DNA of 64,000 bases from Luzula sylvatica (taxonomy: Eukaryota; Streptophyta; Magnoliopsida; Poales; Juncaceae): NCBI GenBank assembly GCA_946800325.1, contig OX326958.1, forward strand, positions 59,823,793 through 59,887,792, given 5' to 3'. Of this stretch, positions 24,970-38,700 are shown piece after piece. Positions within the stretch are counted from its first letter, which is position 1. Each line of letters begins with the position of its first letter. A program made the position numbers and the translations under genes. The notes under the pieces were generated by a model. That model ran no database searches, was not told where the DNA came from, and saw only the letters and a list, made by a program, of their open reading frames with translations.

Positions 24970-27900
24970 ATTGAGGTGTTCAAATAACATGTTTTTAGAT
25001 CATTTGTATCGTATCTTTTAGTACATAACTTTTCACCAAATTTCACAACCACTAAGAAATTTTGTTTTTCGATTCAAAACAAGATTTTAACGCTTTGAGG
25101 AGTTCAAATAACGTGTTTCTAGATCATTTGTATCGTATCTTTTACTACATAACGTTTCACCAAATTTCACAAACACTAAAAAAGTTTGTTTTTCGATTCA
25201 AAACATGATTTTAACGCTTTGAGGAGTTCAAATAACGTGTTTTTAGATCATTTGTATCGTATCTTTTACTACATAACTTTTCACCAAATTTCACAAACAC
25301 TAAGAGAGTTTGTTTTTCGATTCAAAACAAGATTTTAACGCTTTGAGGTGTTCAAATAACATGTTTTTAGATGAGGTGTATCGTATCTATTGCTACATAA
25401 CTTTTTACCAAATTTCAGAAACGCTAAGAAAGTTTGTTTTTCGATTCAAAACAAGATTTTAACGCTTTGAGCAGTTCAAATAACATGTTTTTAGATCATT
25501 TGTATCATATCTTTTACTACATAACTTTTCAGCAAATTTCACAAACACTAAGAAAGTTTGTTTTTCGATTCAAAACAAGATTTTAACGCTTTGAGGAGTT
25601 CAAATAACGTGTTTTTAGATCATTTGTATCGTATCTTTTACTACAAAACTTTTCACCAAATTTCACAAACACTAAGAAAGCTTGTTTTTCGATTCAAAAC
25701 AAGATTTTAACGCTTTGAGGAGTTCAAATAACGTGTTTTTAGATCATTTGTATCGTATCTTTTACTACAAAACTTTTCACCAAATTTCACAAACACTAAG
25801 AAAGCTTGTTTTTCGATTCAAAACAATATTTTAACGCTTTGAGGAGTTCAAATAACGTGTTTTTAGATTCTTTGTATCGTATCTTTTAGTACATCACTTT
25901 TCACCAAATTTCACAAACACTAAGAAAGTTTGTTTTTCGATTCAAAACAAGATTTTAACGCTTTGAGGAGTTCAAATAACGTGTTTTTAGATCATTTGTA
26001 TCGTATCTTTTAGTACATAACTTTTCACCAAATTTCACAAACACTAAGAAAGTTTGTTTTTCGATTCAAAACAAGATTTTAACGTTTGGAGGAGTTCAAA
26101 TAACGTGTTTTTAGATCATTTGTATCATATCTTTTACTACATAACTTTTCACCAAATTTCACAAACTCTAAGAAAGTTTGTTTTCCGATTCAAAACAAGA
26201 TTTTAACGCTTTGAGGAGTTCAAACAACGTGTTTCCAGATCATTTGCATCGTATCTTTTAGTACATAACTTTTCGCCAAATTTTACAAACACTAAGAAAG
26301 TTTGTTTTTCGATTCAAAACAAGATTTTAAAGCTTTGAGGAGTTCAAATAACATGTTTTTAGATCATTTGTATCGTATCTTTTAGTACATAACTTTTCAC
26401 CAAATTACACAAACACTAAGAAAGTTTGTTTTTCGATTCAAAACAAGATTTTAACGCTTTGAGGAGTTCAGATAACAAGTTTTTAGATCAGGTGTATCGT
26501 ATCTTTTACTACATAACTTTTTACCAAATTTCAAAAATGCTAAGAAAGTTTGTTTTTCGATTCAAAACAAGATTTTAACGCTTTGAGGAGTTCAAATAAC
26601 ATGTTTTTAGATCAGGTGTATCGTATCTTTTACTACATAACTTTTTACCAAATTTCAGAAACACTAAGAAAGTTTGTTTTTCGATTCAAAACAAGATTTT
26701 AACGCTTTGAGGAGTTCAACTAACGTGTTTTTAGATCATTTGTATCGTATCTTTTACTAAATAACTTTTCACAAAATTTCACAAACACTAAGAAAGTTTG
26801 TTTTTCGATTCAAAACAAGATTTTAACGCTTTGAGGTGTTCAAATAACATGTTTTTAGATCATTTGTATCGTATCTTTTAGTACATAACTTTTCACCAAA
26901 TTTCACAACCACTAAGAAATTTTGTTTTTCGATTCAAAACAAGATTTTAATGCTTTGAGGAGTTCAAATAACGTGTTTCTAGATCATTTGTATCGTATCT
27001 TTTACTACATTAATTTTTACCAAATTTCAGAAACGCTAAGAAAGTTTGTTTTTCGATTCAAAACAAGATTTTAACGCTTTGAGGAGTGCAAATAACTTGT
27101 TTTTAGATCAGGTGTATCGTATCTTTTACTACATAACTTTTTACCAAATTTCAGAAACACTAAGAAAGTTTGTTTTTCGATTCAAAACAAGATTTTAACG
27201 CTTTGAGGAGTTCAAATAACGTGTTTTTAGATCATTTGTATCGTATCTTTTACTACATAACTTTTCACCAAATTTCACAAACACTAAGAAAGTTTGTTTT
27301 TCGATTCAAAACAAGATTTTAACGCTTTGAGGTGTTCAAATAACGTGTTTTTAGATCATTTGTGTCGTATCTTTTGGTACATAACTTTTCACCAAATCTC
27401 CCAAACACTAAGAATGTTTGTTTTTCAATTCAAAACAAACATTTAACGCTTTGAGGAGTTCAAATAACGTGTTTTTAGATCATTTGTATCGTATCTTTTA
27501 GTACATAAGTTTTCAACAAATTTCACAAACACTAAGAAAGTTTGTTTTTCGATTCAAAACAAGATTTTAAAGCATTGAGGAGTTCAAATAACATGTTTTT
27601 AGATCAGGTGTATCGTATCTTTTACTACATAACTTTTCACCAAATTTCACAAACACTAAGAAAGTTTGTTTTTCGATTCAAAACAAGATTTTAACGCTTT
27701 GAGGAGTTCAAATAACGTGTTTTTACATCATTTGTATCGTATCTTTTACTACAAAACTTTTCACCAAATTTCAGAAACACTAAGAAAGCTTGTTTTTCGA
27801 TTCAAAACAAGATTTTTAACGCTTTGAGGAGTTCAAATAACGTGTTTTTAGATCATTTGTATCGTATCTTTTACTACATAACTTTTCACCAAATTTCACA

Positions 27901-29770
27901 AACACTAAAAAAGTTTGTTTTTCGATTTCAAAACAAGATTTTAACGCTTTGAGGAGTTCAAATAACGTGTTTTTAGATCATTTGTATCGTATCTTTTAGT
28001 ACATAACTTTTCACCAAATTTTACAAACACTAAGAAAGTTTGTTTTTCGATTCAAAACAAGATTTTAAAGCATTGAGGTGTTGAAATAACATGTTTTTAG
28101 ATCATTTGTATCGTATCTTTTAGTACATAACTTTTCGCCAAATTACACAAACACTAAGAAAGTTTGTTTTTCAATTCAAAACAAGATTTTAACGCTTTGA
28201 GGAGTTCAGATAACAAGTTTTTAGATCAGGTGTATCGTATCTTTTACTACATAACTTTTTACCAAATTTCAAAAATGCTAAGAAAGTTTGTTTTTCGATT
28301 CAAAACAAGATTTTAACGCTTTGAGGAGTTCAAATAACATGTTTTTAGATCAGGTGTATCGTATCTTTTACTACATAACTTTTTACCAAATTTCAGAAAC
28401 ACTAAGAAAGTTTGTTTTTCGATTGAAAACAAGATTTTAACGCTTTGAGGAGTTCAAATAACGTGTTTTTAGATCATTTGTATCGTATCTTTTACTACAT
28501 AACTTTTCACCAAATTTCACAAACACTAAGAAAGTTTGTTTTTCGATTCAAAACAAGATTTTAACGCTTTGAGGTGTTCAAATAACGTGTTTTTAGATCA
28601 TTTGTATCGTATCTTTTAGTACATAACTTTTCACCAAATTTCACAAACACTAAGAAATTTTGTTTTTCGATTCAAAACAAGATTTTAACGCTTTGAGGAG
28701 TTCAAATAACGTGTTTCTAGATCATTTGTATCGTATCTTTTACTACATAACTTTTCACCAAATTTCACAAACACTAAGAAAGTTTTTTTTTCGATTCAAA
28801 ACAAGATTTTAACGCTTTGAGGAGTTCAAATAACGTGTTTCTAGATCATTTATATCGTATCTTTTACTACATAACTTTTCACCAAATTTCACACACACCA
28901 AGAAAGTTTGTTTTTCGATTCAAAACAAGATTTTAACGCTTTGAGGTGTTCAAATAACGTGTTTTTAGATCATTTGTGTCGTATCTTTTAGTACATAACT
29001 TTTCACCAAATTTCACAAACACTAAGAAATTTTGTTTTTCGATTCAAAACAAGATTTTAACGCTTTGAGGAGTTCAAATAACGTGTTTCTAGATCATTTG
29101 TATCGTATCTTTTACTACATAACTTTTCACCAAATTTCACAAACACTAAGAAAGTTTTTTTTTCGATTCAAAACAAGATTTTAACGCTTTGAGGAGTTCA
29201 AATAACGTGTTTCTAGATCATTTATATCGTATCTTTTACTACATAACTTTTCACCAAATTTCACAAACACCAAGAAAGTTTGTTTTTCGATTCAAAACAA
29301 GATTTTAACGCTTTGAGGTGTTCAAATAACGTGTTTTTAGATCATTTGTATCGTATCTTTTAGTACATAACTTTTCACCAAATTTCACAAACACTAAGAA
29401 ATTTTGTTTTTCGATTCAAAACAAGATTTTAACGCTTTGAGGAGTTCAAATAACGTGTTTCTAGATCATTTGTATCGTATCTTTTACTACATAACTTTTC
29501 ACCAAATTTCACAAACACTAAGAAAGTTTGTTTTTCGATTCAAAACAAGATTTTAACGCTTTGAGGAGTTCAAATAACGTGTTTCTAGATCATTTGTATC
29601 GTATCTTTTACTACATAACGTTTCACCAAATTTCACAAACACTAAGAAAGTTTGTTTTTCGATTCAAAACATGATTTTAACGCTTTGAGGAGTTCAAATA
29701 ACGTGTTTTTAGATCATTTGTATCGTATCTTTTACTACATAACTTTTCACCAAATTTCACAAACACTAAG
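24970..29770 (+). repeat. 54-monomer higher-order block, partial second copy
   Basis: This matches 18.27-23.07 kb at 6,700 bp and then breaks. At 23070 the first copy reads 'gagggtttgt', while the equivalent place (29770) reads 'gaaagtttgt' and continues into a different block. Private changes include 'ctaaaaaag' near 25176, 'cattaattttt' near 27008, 'tttggtac' near 27374, 'tttcgcc' near 28134 and 'cacacacc' near 28891. About 39 of the 54 units are present. Confidence 0.8.
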
Positions 29771-32700
29771 AAAGTTTGTTTTTCGATTCAAAACAAGATT
29801 TTAACGCTTTGAGGAGTTCAAATAACGTGTTTTTAGATCATGTGTATCGTATCTTTTAGCACATAACTTTTCACCAAATATCACAAAAACTAAGAAAGTT
29901 TGTTTTTCGATTCAAAACAAGATTTTAAAGCTTTGAGGAGTTAAAATAACATGTTTTTAGATCATTTGTATCGTATCTTTTAGTACATAACTTTTCACCA
30001 AATTTCACAAACACTAAGAAAGTGTGTTTTTCGATTCAAAACAAGATTTTAACGCTTTGAGGAGTTCAAATAACGTGTTTCTAGATCATTTGTATCGTAT
30101 CTTTTACTACATAACTTTTCACCAAATTTCACAAACACTAAGAAAGTTTTTTTTTCGATTCAAAACAAGATTTTAACGCTTTGACGAGTTCAAATAACGT
30201 GTTTTTAGATCATTTATATCGTATCTTTTACTACATAACTTTTCACCAAATTTCACAAACACCAAGAAAGTTTGTTTTTCGATTCAAAACAAGATTTTAA
30301 CGCTTTGAGGTGTTCAAATAACGTGTTTTTAGATCATTTGTGTCGTATCTTTTAGTACATAACTTTTCACCAAATCTCCCAAACACTAATAAAGTTTGTT
30401 TTTCAATTCAAAACAAACATTTAACGCTTTGAGGAGTTCAAATAACGAGTTTTTAGATCATTTGTATCGTATCTTTTAGTACATAAGTTTTCACCAAATT
30501 TCACAAACACTAAGAAAGTTTGTTTTTCGATTCAAAACAAGATTTTAAAGCATTGAGGAGTTCAAATAACATGTTTTTAGATCAGGTGTATCGTATCTTT
30601 TACTACATAACTTTTCACCAAATTTCACAAACACTAAGAAAGCTTGTTTTTCGATTCAAAACAAGATTTTAACGCTTTGAGGAGTTCAAATAACGTTTTT
30701 TTAGATCATTTGTATCGTATCTTTTACTACATAACTTTTCACCAAATTTCACAAACACTAAGAAAGTTTGTTTTTCGATTCAAAACAAGATTTTAAAGCA
30801 TTGAGGAGTTCAAATAACATGTTTTTAGATCAGGTGTATCGTATCTTTTACTACATAACTTTTCACCAAATTTCACAAACACTAAGAAAGCTTGTTTTAC
30901 GATTCAAAACAAGATTTTAACGCTTTGAGGAGTTCAAATAACGTTTTTTTAGATCATTTGTATCGTATCTTTTACTACATAACTTTTCACCAAATCTCCC
31001 AAACACTAATAAAGTTTGTTTTTCGATTCAAAACAAACATTTAACGCTTTGAGGAGTTCAAATAACGAGTTTTTAGATCATTTGTATCGTATCTTTTAGT
31101 ACATAAGTTTTCACCAAATTTCACAAACACTAAGAAAGTTTGTTTTTCGATTCAAAACAAGATTTTAACGCTTTGAGGAGTTCAAATAACGTGTTTTTAG
31201 ATCATTTGTATCGTATCTTTTACTACAAAACTTTTCACCAAATTTCACAAACACTAAGAAAGCTTGTTTTCGATTCAAAACAAGATTTTAACGCTTTGAG
31301 GAGTTCAAATAACGTTTTTTAGATCATTTGTATCGTATCTTTTACTACATAACTTTTCACCAAATTTCACAAACACTAAGAAAGTTTGTTTTTCGATTTC
31401 AAAACAAGATTTTAACGCTTTGAGGAGTTCAAATAACGTGTTTTTAGATCATTTGTATCGTATCTTTTAGTACATAACTTTTCACCAAATTTTACAAACA
31501 CAAAGAAAGTTTGTTTTTCGATTCAAAACAAGATTTTAAAGCATTGAGGTGTTCAAATAACATGTTTTTAGATCATTTGTATCTTATCTTTTAGTACATA
31601 ACTTTTCACCAAATTACACAAACACTAAGAAAGTTTGTTTTTCGATTCAAAACAAGATTTTAACGCTTTGAGGAGTTCAGATAACAAGTTTTTAGATCAG
31701 GTGTATCGTATCTTTTACTACATAACTTTTTACCAAATTTCAGAAACGCTAAGAAAGTCTGTTTTTCGATTCAAAACAAGATTTTAATGCTTTGAGGAGT
31801 TCAAATAACATGTTTTTAGATCAGGTGTATCGTATCTTTTAATACATAACTTTTTACCAAATTTCAGAAACACTAAGAAAGTTTGTTTTTCGATTCAAAA
31901 CAAGATTTTAACGCTTTGAGGTGTTCAAATAACATGTTTTTAGATCATTTGTATCGTATCTTTTAGTACATAACTTTTCACCAAATTTCACAACCACTAA
32001 GAAATTTTGTTTTTCGATTCAAAACAAGATTTTACCGCTTTGAGGAGTTCAAATAATGTGTTTCTAGATCATTTGTATCGTATCTTTTACTACATAACGT
32101 TTCACCAAATTTCACAAACACTAAGAAATTTTGTTTTTCGATTCAAAACAAGATTTTACCGCTTTGAGGAGTTCAAATAACGTGTTTCTAGATCATTTGT
32201 ATCGTATCTTTTACTACAAAACTTTTCACCAAATTTCACAAACACTAAGAAAGCTTGTTTTTCGATTCAAAACAAGATTTTAACGCTTTGAGGAGTTCAA
32301 ATAACGTGTTTCTAGATCATTTGTATCGTATCTTTTACTACATAACGTTTCACCAAATTTCACAAACACTAAGAAAGTTTGTTTTTCGATTCAAAACACG
32401 ATTTTAACGCTTTGAGGAGTTCAAATAACGTGTTTTTAGATCATTTGTATCGTATCTTTTACTACATAACTTTTCACCAAATTTCACAAACACTAAGAGA
32501 CTTTGTTTTTCGATTCAAAACAAGATTTTAACGCTTTGAGGTGTTCAAATAACATGTTTTTAGATGAGGTGTATCGTATCTTTTACTACATAACTTTTTA
32601 CCAAATTTCAGAAACGCTAAGAAAGTTTGTTTTTCGATTCAAAACAAGATTTTAACGCTTTGAGGAGTTCAAATAACATGTTTTTAGATCATTTGTATCA

Positions 32701-32925
32701 TATCTTTTACTACATAACTTTTCAGCAAATTTCACAAACACTAAGAAAGTTTGTTTTTCGATTCAAAACAAGATTTTAACGCTTTGAGGAGTTCAAATAA
32801 TGTGTTTTTAGATCATTTGTATCGTATCTTTTACTACAAAACTTTTCACCAAATTTCACAAACACTAAGAAAGCTTGTTTTTCGATTCAAAACAAGATTT
32901 TTACTCTTTGAGGAGTTCAAATAAT
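29680..32925 (+). repeat. 26-monomer segment recurring 16,244 bp downstream (first copy)
   Basis: It matches 45.92-49.17 kb at offset 16,244 bp (131 x 124): 'atcatgtgta' at 29837 and 46081. The offset becomes 16,245 after one extra T near 47975. The segment has a dimer duplication of 248 bp near 30.53-31.02 kb ('gattttaaag' at 30541 and 30789). It also carries a rare 'aacgttttttta' unit with T in place of G at 57. It ends at about 32925, where 'ttcaaataatttttag' (a 5-bp loss) marks entry into the 52-monomer block. Confidence 0.78.
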
Positions 32926-35900
32926 TTTTAGATCACTTGTATCGTATCTTTTACTACATAACGTTTCACCAAATTTCACAAACACTAAGAAAGTTTGTTT
33001 TTCGATTTCAAAACAAGATTTTAACGCTTTGAGGAGTTCAAATAACGTGTTTTTAGATCATGTGTATCGCATCTTTTAGCACATAACTTTTCACCAAATA
33101 TCACAAAAACTAAGAAAGTTTGTTTTTCGATTCAAAACAAGATTTTAAAGCTTTGAGGAGTTATAATAACATGTTTTTAGATCATTTGTATCGTATCTTT
33201 TAGTACATAACTTTTCACCAAATTTCACAAACACTAAGAAAGTGTGTTTTTCGATTCAAAACAAGATTTTAACGCTTTGAGGAGTTCAAATAACGTGTTT
33301 CTAGATCATTTGTATCGTATCTTTTACTACATAACTTTTCACCAAATTTCACAAACACTAAGAAAGTTTTTTTTTGATTCAAAACAAGATTTTAACGCTT
33401 TGACGAGTTCAAATAACGTGTTTTTAGATCATTTATATCGTATCTTTTACTACATAACTTTTCACCAAATTTCACAAACACCAAGAAAGTTTGTTTTTCG
33501 ATTCAAAACAAGATTTTAACGCTTTGAGGTGTTCAAATAACGTGTTTTTAGATCATTTGTGTCGTATCTTTTAGTACATAACTTTTCACCAAATCTCCCA
33601 AACACTAAGAATGTTTGTTTTTCAATTCAAAACAAACATTTAACGCTTTGAGGAGTTCAAATAACGTGTTTTTAGATCATTTGTATCGTATCTTTTAGTA
33701 CATAAGTTTTCAACAAATTTCACAAACACTAAGAAAGTTTGTTTTTCGATTAAAAACAAGATTTTAAAGCATTGAGGTGTTCAAATAACATGTTTTTAGA
33801 TCAGGTGTATCGTATCTTTTACTACATAACTTTTCACCAAATTTCACAAACACTAAGAAAGTTTGTTTTTCGATTCAAAACAAGATTTTAACGCTTTGAG
33901 GAGTTCAAATAACGTGTTTTTACATCATTTGTATCGTATCTTTTACTACAAAACTTTTCACCAAATTTCAGAAACACTAAGAAAGCTTGTTTTTCGATTC
34001 AAAACAAGATTTTTAACGCTTTGAGGAGTTCAAATAACGTGTTTTTAGATCATTTGTATCGTATCTTTTACTACATAACTTTTCACCAAATTTCACAAAC
34101 ACTAAAAAAGTTTGTTTTTCGATTTCAAAACAAGATTTTAACGCTTTGAGGAGTTCAAATAACGTGTTTTTAGATCATTTGTATCGTATCTTTTAGTACA
34201 TAACTTTTCACCAAATTTTACAAACACTAAGAAAGTTTGTTTTTTGATTCAAAACAAGATTTTAACGCTTTGAGGAGTTCAGATAACAAGTTTTTAGATC
34301 AGGTGTATCGTATCTTTTACTACATAACTTTTTACCAAATTTCAAAAATGCTAAGAAAGTTTGTTTTTCGATTCAAAACAAGATTTTAACGCTTTGAGGA
34401 GTTCAAATAACGTGTTTCTAGATCATTTGTATCGTATCTTTTACTACATAACTTTTCACCAAATTTCACAAACACTAAGAAAGTTTTTTTTTCGATTCAA
34501 AACAAGATTTTAACGCTTTGAGGAGTTCAAATAACGTGTTTCTAGATCATTTATATCGTATCTTTTACTACATAACTTTTCACCAAATTTCACAAACACC
34601 AAGAAAGTTTGTTTTTCGATTCAAAACAAGATTTTAACGCTTTGAGGTGTTCAAATAACGTGTTTTTAGATCATTTGTGTCGTATCTTTTAGTACATAAC
34701 TTTTCACCAAATTTCACAAACACTAAGAAATTTTGTTTTTCGATTCAAAACAAGATTTTAACGCTTTGAGGAGTTCAAATAACGTGTTTCTAGATCATTT
34801 GTATCGTATCTTTTACTACATAACTTTTCACCAAATTTCACAAACACTAAGAAAGTTTTTTTTTCGATTCAAAACAAGATTTTAACGCTTTGAGGAGTTC
34901 AAATAACGTGTTTCTAGATCATTTATATCGTATCTTTTACTACATAACTTTTCACCAAATTTCACAAACACCAAGAAAGTTTGTTTTTCGATTCAAAACA
35001 AGATTTTAACGCTTTGAGGTGTTCAAATAACGTGTTTTTAGATCATTTGTATCGTATCTTTTAGTACATAACTTTTCACCAAATTTCACAAACACTAAGA
35101 AATTTTGTTTTTCGATTCAAAACAAGATTTTAACGCTTTGAGGAGTTCAAATAATGTGTTTCTAGATCATTTGTATCGTATCTTTTACTACATAACTTTT
35201 CACCAAATTTCACAAACACTAAGAAAGTTTGTTTTTCGATTCAAAACAAGATTTTAACGCTTTGAGGAGTTCAAATAACGTGTTTCTAGATCATTTGTAT
35301 CGTATCTTTTACTACATAACGTTTCACCAAATTTCACAAACACTAAGAAAGTTTGTTTTTCGATTCAAAACATGATTTTAACGCTTTGAGGAGTTCAAAT
35401 AACGTGTTTTTAGATCATTTGTATCGTATCTTTTACTACATAACTTTTCACCAAATTTCACAAACACTAAGAGGGTTTGTTTTTCGATTCAAAACAAGAT
35501 TTTAACGCTTTGAGGTGTTCAAATAACATGTTTTTAGATGAGGTGTATCGTATCTATTGCTACATAACTTTTTACCAAATTTCAGAAACGCTAAGAAAGT
35601 TTGTTTTTCGATTCAAAACAAGATTTTAACGCTTTGAGGAGTTCAAATAACATGTTTTTAGATCATTTGTATCATATCTTTTACTACATAACTTTTCAGC
35701 AAATTTCACAAACACTAAGAAAGTTTGTTTTTCGATTCAAAACAAGATTTTAACGCTTTGAGGAGTTCAAATAACGTGTTTTTAGATCATTTGTATCGTA
35801 TCTTTTACTACAAAACTTTTCACCAAATTTCACAAACACTAAGAAAGCTTGTTTTTCGATTCAAAACAAGATTTTAACGCTTTGAGGAGTTCAAATAACG

Positions 35901-38700
35901 TGTTTTTAGATCATTTGTATCGTATCTTTTACTACAAAACTTTTCACCAAATTTCACAAACACTAAGAAAGCTTGTTTTTCGATTCAAAACAATATTTTA
36001 ACGCTTTGAGGAGTTCAAATAACGTGTTTTTAGATTCTTTGTATCGTATCTTTTAGTACATCACTTTTCACCAAATTTCACAAACACTAAGAAAGTTTGT
36101 TTTTCGATTCAAAACAAGATTTTAACGCTTTGAGGAGTTCAAATAACGTGTTTTTAGATCATTTGTATCGTATCTTTTAGTACATAACTTTTCACCAAAT
36201 TTCACAAACACTAAGAAAGTTTGTTTTTCGATTCAAAACAAGATTTTAACGTTTGGAGGAGTTCAAATAACGTGTTTTTAGATCATTTGTATCATATCTT
36301 TTACTACATAACTTTTCACCAAATTTTACAAACTCTAAGAAAGTTTGTTTTCCGATTCAAAACAAGATTTTAACGCTTTGAGTAGTTCAAACAACGTGTT
36401 TCCAGATCATTTGCATCGTATCTTTTAGTACATAACTTTTCGCCAAATTTTACAAACACTAAGAAAGTTTGTTTTTCGATTCAAAACAAGATTTTAAAGC
36501 TTTGAGGAGTTCAAATAACATGTTTTTAGATCATTTGTATCGTATCTTTTAGTACATGACTTTTCACCAAATTACACAAACACTAAGAAAGTTTGTTTTT
36601 CGATTCAAAACAAGATTTTAACGCTTTGAGGAGTTCAGATAACAAGTTTTTAGATCAGGTGTATCGTATCTTTTACTACATAACTTTTTACCAAATTTCA
36701 GAAACGCTAAGAAAGTTTGTTTTTCGATTCAAAACAAGATTTTAACGCTTTGAGGAGTGCAAATAACATGTTTTTAGATCAGGTGTATCGTATCTTTTAC
36801 TACATAACTTTTTACCAAATTTCAGAAACACTAAGAAAGTTTGTTTTTCGATTCAAAACAAGATTTTAACGCTTTGAGGAGTTCAAATAACGTGTTTTTA
36901 GATCATTTGTATCGTATCTTTTACTACATAACTTTTCACCAAATTTCACAAACACTAAGAAAGTTTGTTTTTCGATTCAAAACAAGATTTTAACGCTTTG
37001 AGGAGTTCAAATAACGTGTTTTTACATCATTTGTATCGTATCTTTTACTACAAAACTTTTCACCAAATTTCAGAAACACTAAGAAAGCTTGTTTTTCGAT
37101 TCAAAACAAGATTTTTAACGCTTTGAGGAGTTCAAATAACGTGTTTTTAGATCATTTGTATCGTATCTTTTACTACATAACTTTTCACCAAATTTCACAA
37201 ACACTAAAAAAGTTTGTTTTTCGATTTCAAAACAAGATTTTAACGCTTTGAGGAGTTCAAATAACGTGTTTTTAGATCATTTGTATCGTATCTTTTAGTA
37301 CATAACTTTTCGCCAAATTTTACAAACACTAAGAAAGTTTGTTTTTCGATTCAAAACAAGATTTTAAATCATTGAGGTGTTCAAATAACATGTTTTTAGA
37401 TCATTTGTATCGTATCTTTTAGTACATAACTTTTCACCAAATTACACAAACACTAAGAAAGTTTGTTTTTCGATTCAAAACAAGATTTTAACGCTTTGAG
37501 GAGTTCAGATAACAAGTTTTTAGATCAGGTGTATCGTATCTTTTACTACATAACTTTTTACCAAATTTCAAAAATGCTAAGAAAGTTTGTTTTTCGATTC
37601 AAAACAAGATTTTAACGCTTTGAGGAGTTCAAATAACATGTTTTTAGATCAGGTGTATCGTATCTTTTACTACATAACTTTTTACCAATTTTCAGAAACA
37701 CTAAGAAAGTTTGTTTTTCGATTCAAAACAAGATTTTAACGCTTTGAGGAGTTCAACTAACGTGTTTTTAGATCATTTGTATCGTATCTTTTACTAAATA
37801 ACTTTTCACAAAATTTCACAAACACTAAGAAAGTTTGTTTTTCGATTCAAAACAAGATTTTAACGCTTTGAGGTGTTCAAATAACATGTTTTTAGATCAT
37901 TTGTATCGTATCTTTTAGTACATAACTTTTCACCAAATTTCACAACCACTAAGAAATTTTGTTTTTCGATTCAAAACAAGATTTTAATGCTTTGAGGAGT
38001 TCAAATAACGTGTTTCTAGATCATTTGTATCGTATCTTTTACTACATAACTTTTTACCAAATTTCAGAAACGCTAAGAAAGTTTGTTTTTCGATTCAAAA
38101 CAAGATTTTAACGCTTTGAGGAGTGCAAATAACATGTTTTTAGATCAGGTGTATCGTATCTTTTACTACATAACTTTTTACCAAATTTCAGAAACACTAA
38201 GAAAGTTTGTTTTTCGATTCAAAACAAGATTTTAACGCTTTGAGGAGTTCAAATAACGTGTTTTTAGATCATTTGTATCGTATCTTTTACTACATAACTT
38301 TTCACCAAATTTCACAAACACTAAGAAAGTTTGTTTTTCGATTCAAAACAAGATTTTAACGCTTTGAGGTGTTCAAATAACGTGTTTTTAGATCATTTGT
38401 GTCGTATCTTTTAGTACATAACTTTTCACCAAATCTCCCAAACACTAAGAATGTTTGTTTTTCAATTCAAAACAAACATTTAACGCTTTGAGGAGTTCAA
38501 ATAACGTGTTTTTAGATCATTTGTATCGTATCTTTTAGTACATAAGTTTTCAACAAATTTCACAAACACTAAGAAAGTTTGTTTTTCGATTCAAAACAAG
38601 ATTTTAAAGCATTGAGGAGTTCAAATAACATGTTTTTAGATCATTTGTATCGTATCTTTTACTACATAACGTTTCACCAAATTTCACAAACACTAAGAAA
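32260..38700 (+). repeat. 52-monomer higher-order block, first copy (6,448 bp)
   Basis: It aligns with 38.7-45.1 kb at 6,447-6,448 bp: the 12-bp dyad at 33610 and 40058 and at 38450 and 44897, 'gaggagtgca' at 36752 and 43200 and at 38118 and 44565, and 'gagggtttgt' at 35471 and 41919. It contains a 119-bp unit near 32.92 kb ('aaataatttttag') and an HOR segment shared with 22.0-24.97 kb. Its left part overlaps the end of the 16,244-bp repeat. The boundary between copies lies at about 38.64-38.79 kb, where several differences cluster. Confidence 0.82.

Larger units (their letters stand above)
18270..24970 (+). repeat. 54-monomer higher-order block, first copy (6,700 bp)
   Basis: This block and the next align at offset exactly 6,700 bp: 'gcagttcaaa' at 18771 and 25471, 'tgctttgagg' at 20251 and 26951, 'gaggagtgca' at 20381 and 27081, and the 12-bp dyad at 20713 and 27413. 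The right boundary is seen where 'aaatcattg' (24965) is followed by a return to the sequence found at 18.27 kb. It contains a dimer of HindIII units near 18.97-19.1 kb and the triplicated trimer at about 21.95-23.07 kb. The run 22.0-24.97 kb also matches 34.4-37.37 kb at offset 12,401 bp (100 units). Confidence 0.82.

Noticed and set aside
31140..31322. Open frames of 60 codons at 31140..31322 and 47384..47566
   Set aside because: Both start with TTG inside a monomer, end in a T-run indel, and are the two copies of one 16,244-bp repeat. Nothing beyond the satellite itself is encoded.
33244..33519. Open frame of 91 codons (also at 39692..39967, 50730..51005, 53706..53981 and 58664..58939)
   Set aside because: It is a read-through of two satellite units starting at GTG. 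The frame survives only because one unit is 123 bp long, and it copies the same sequence found in all other units. No domain, signal or start context supports a gene.
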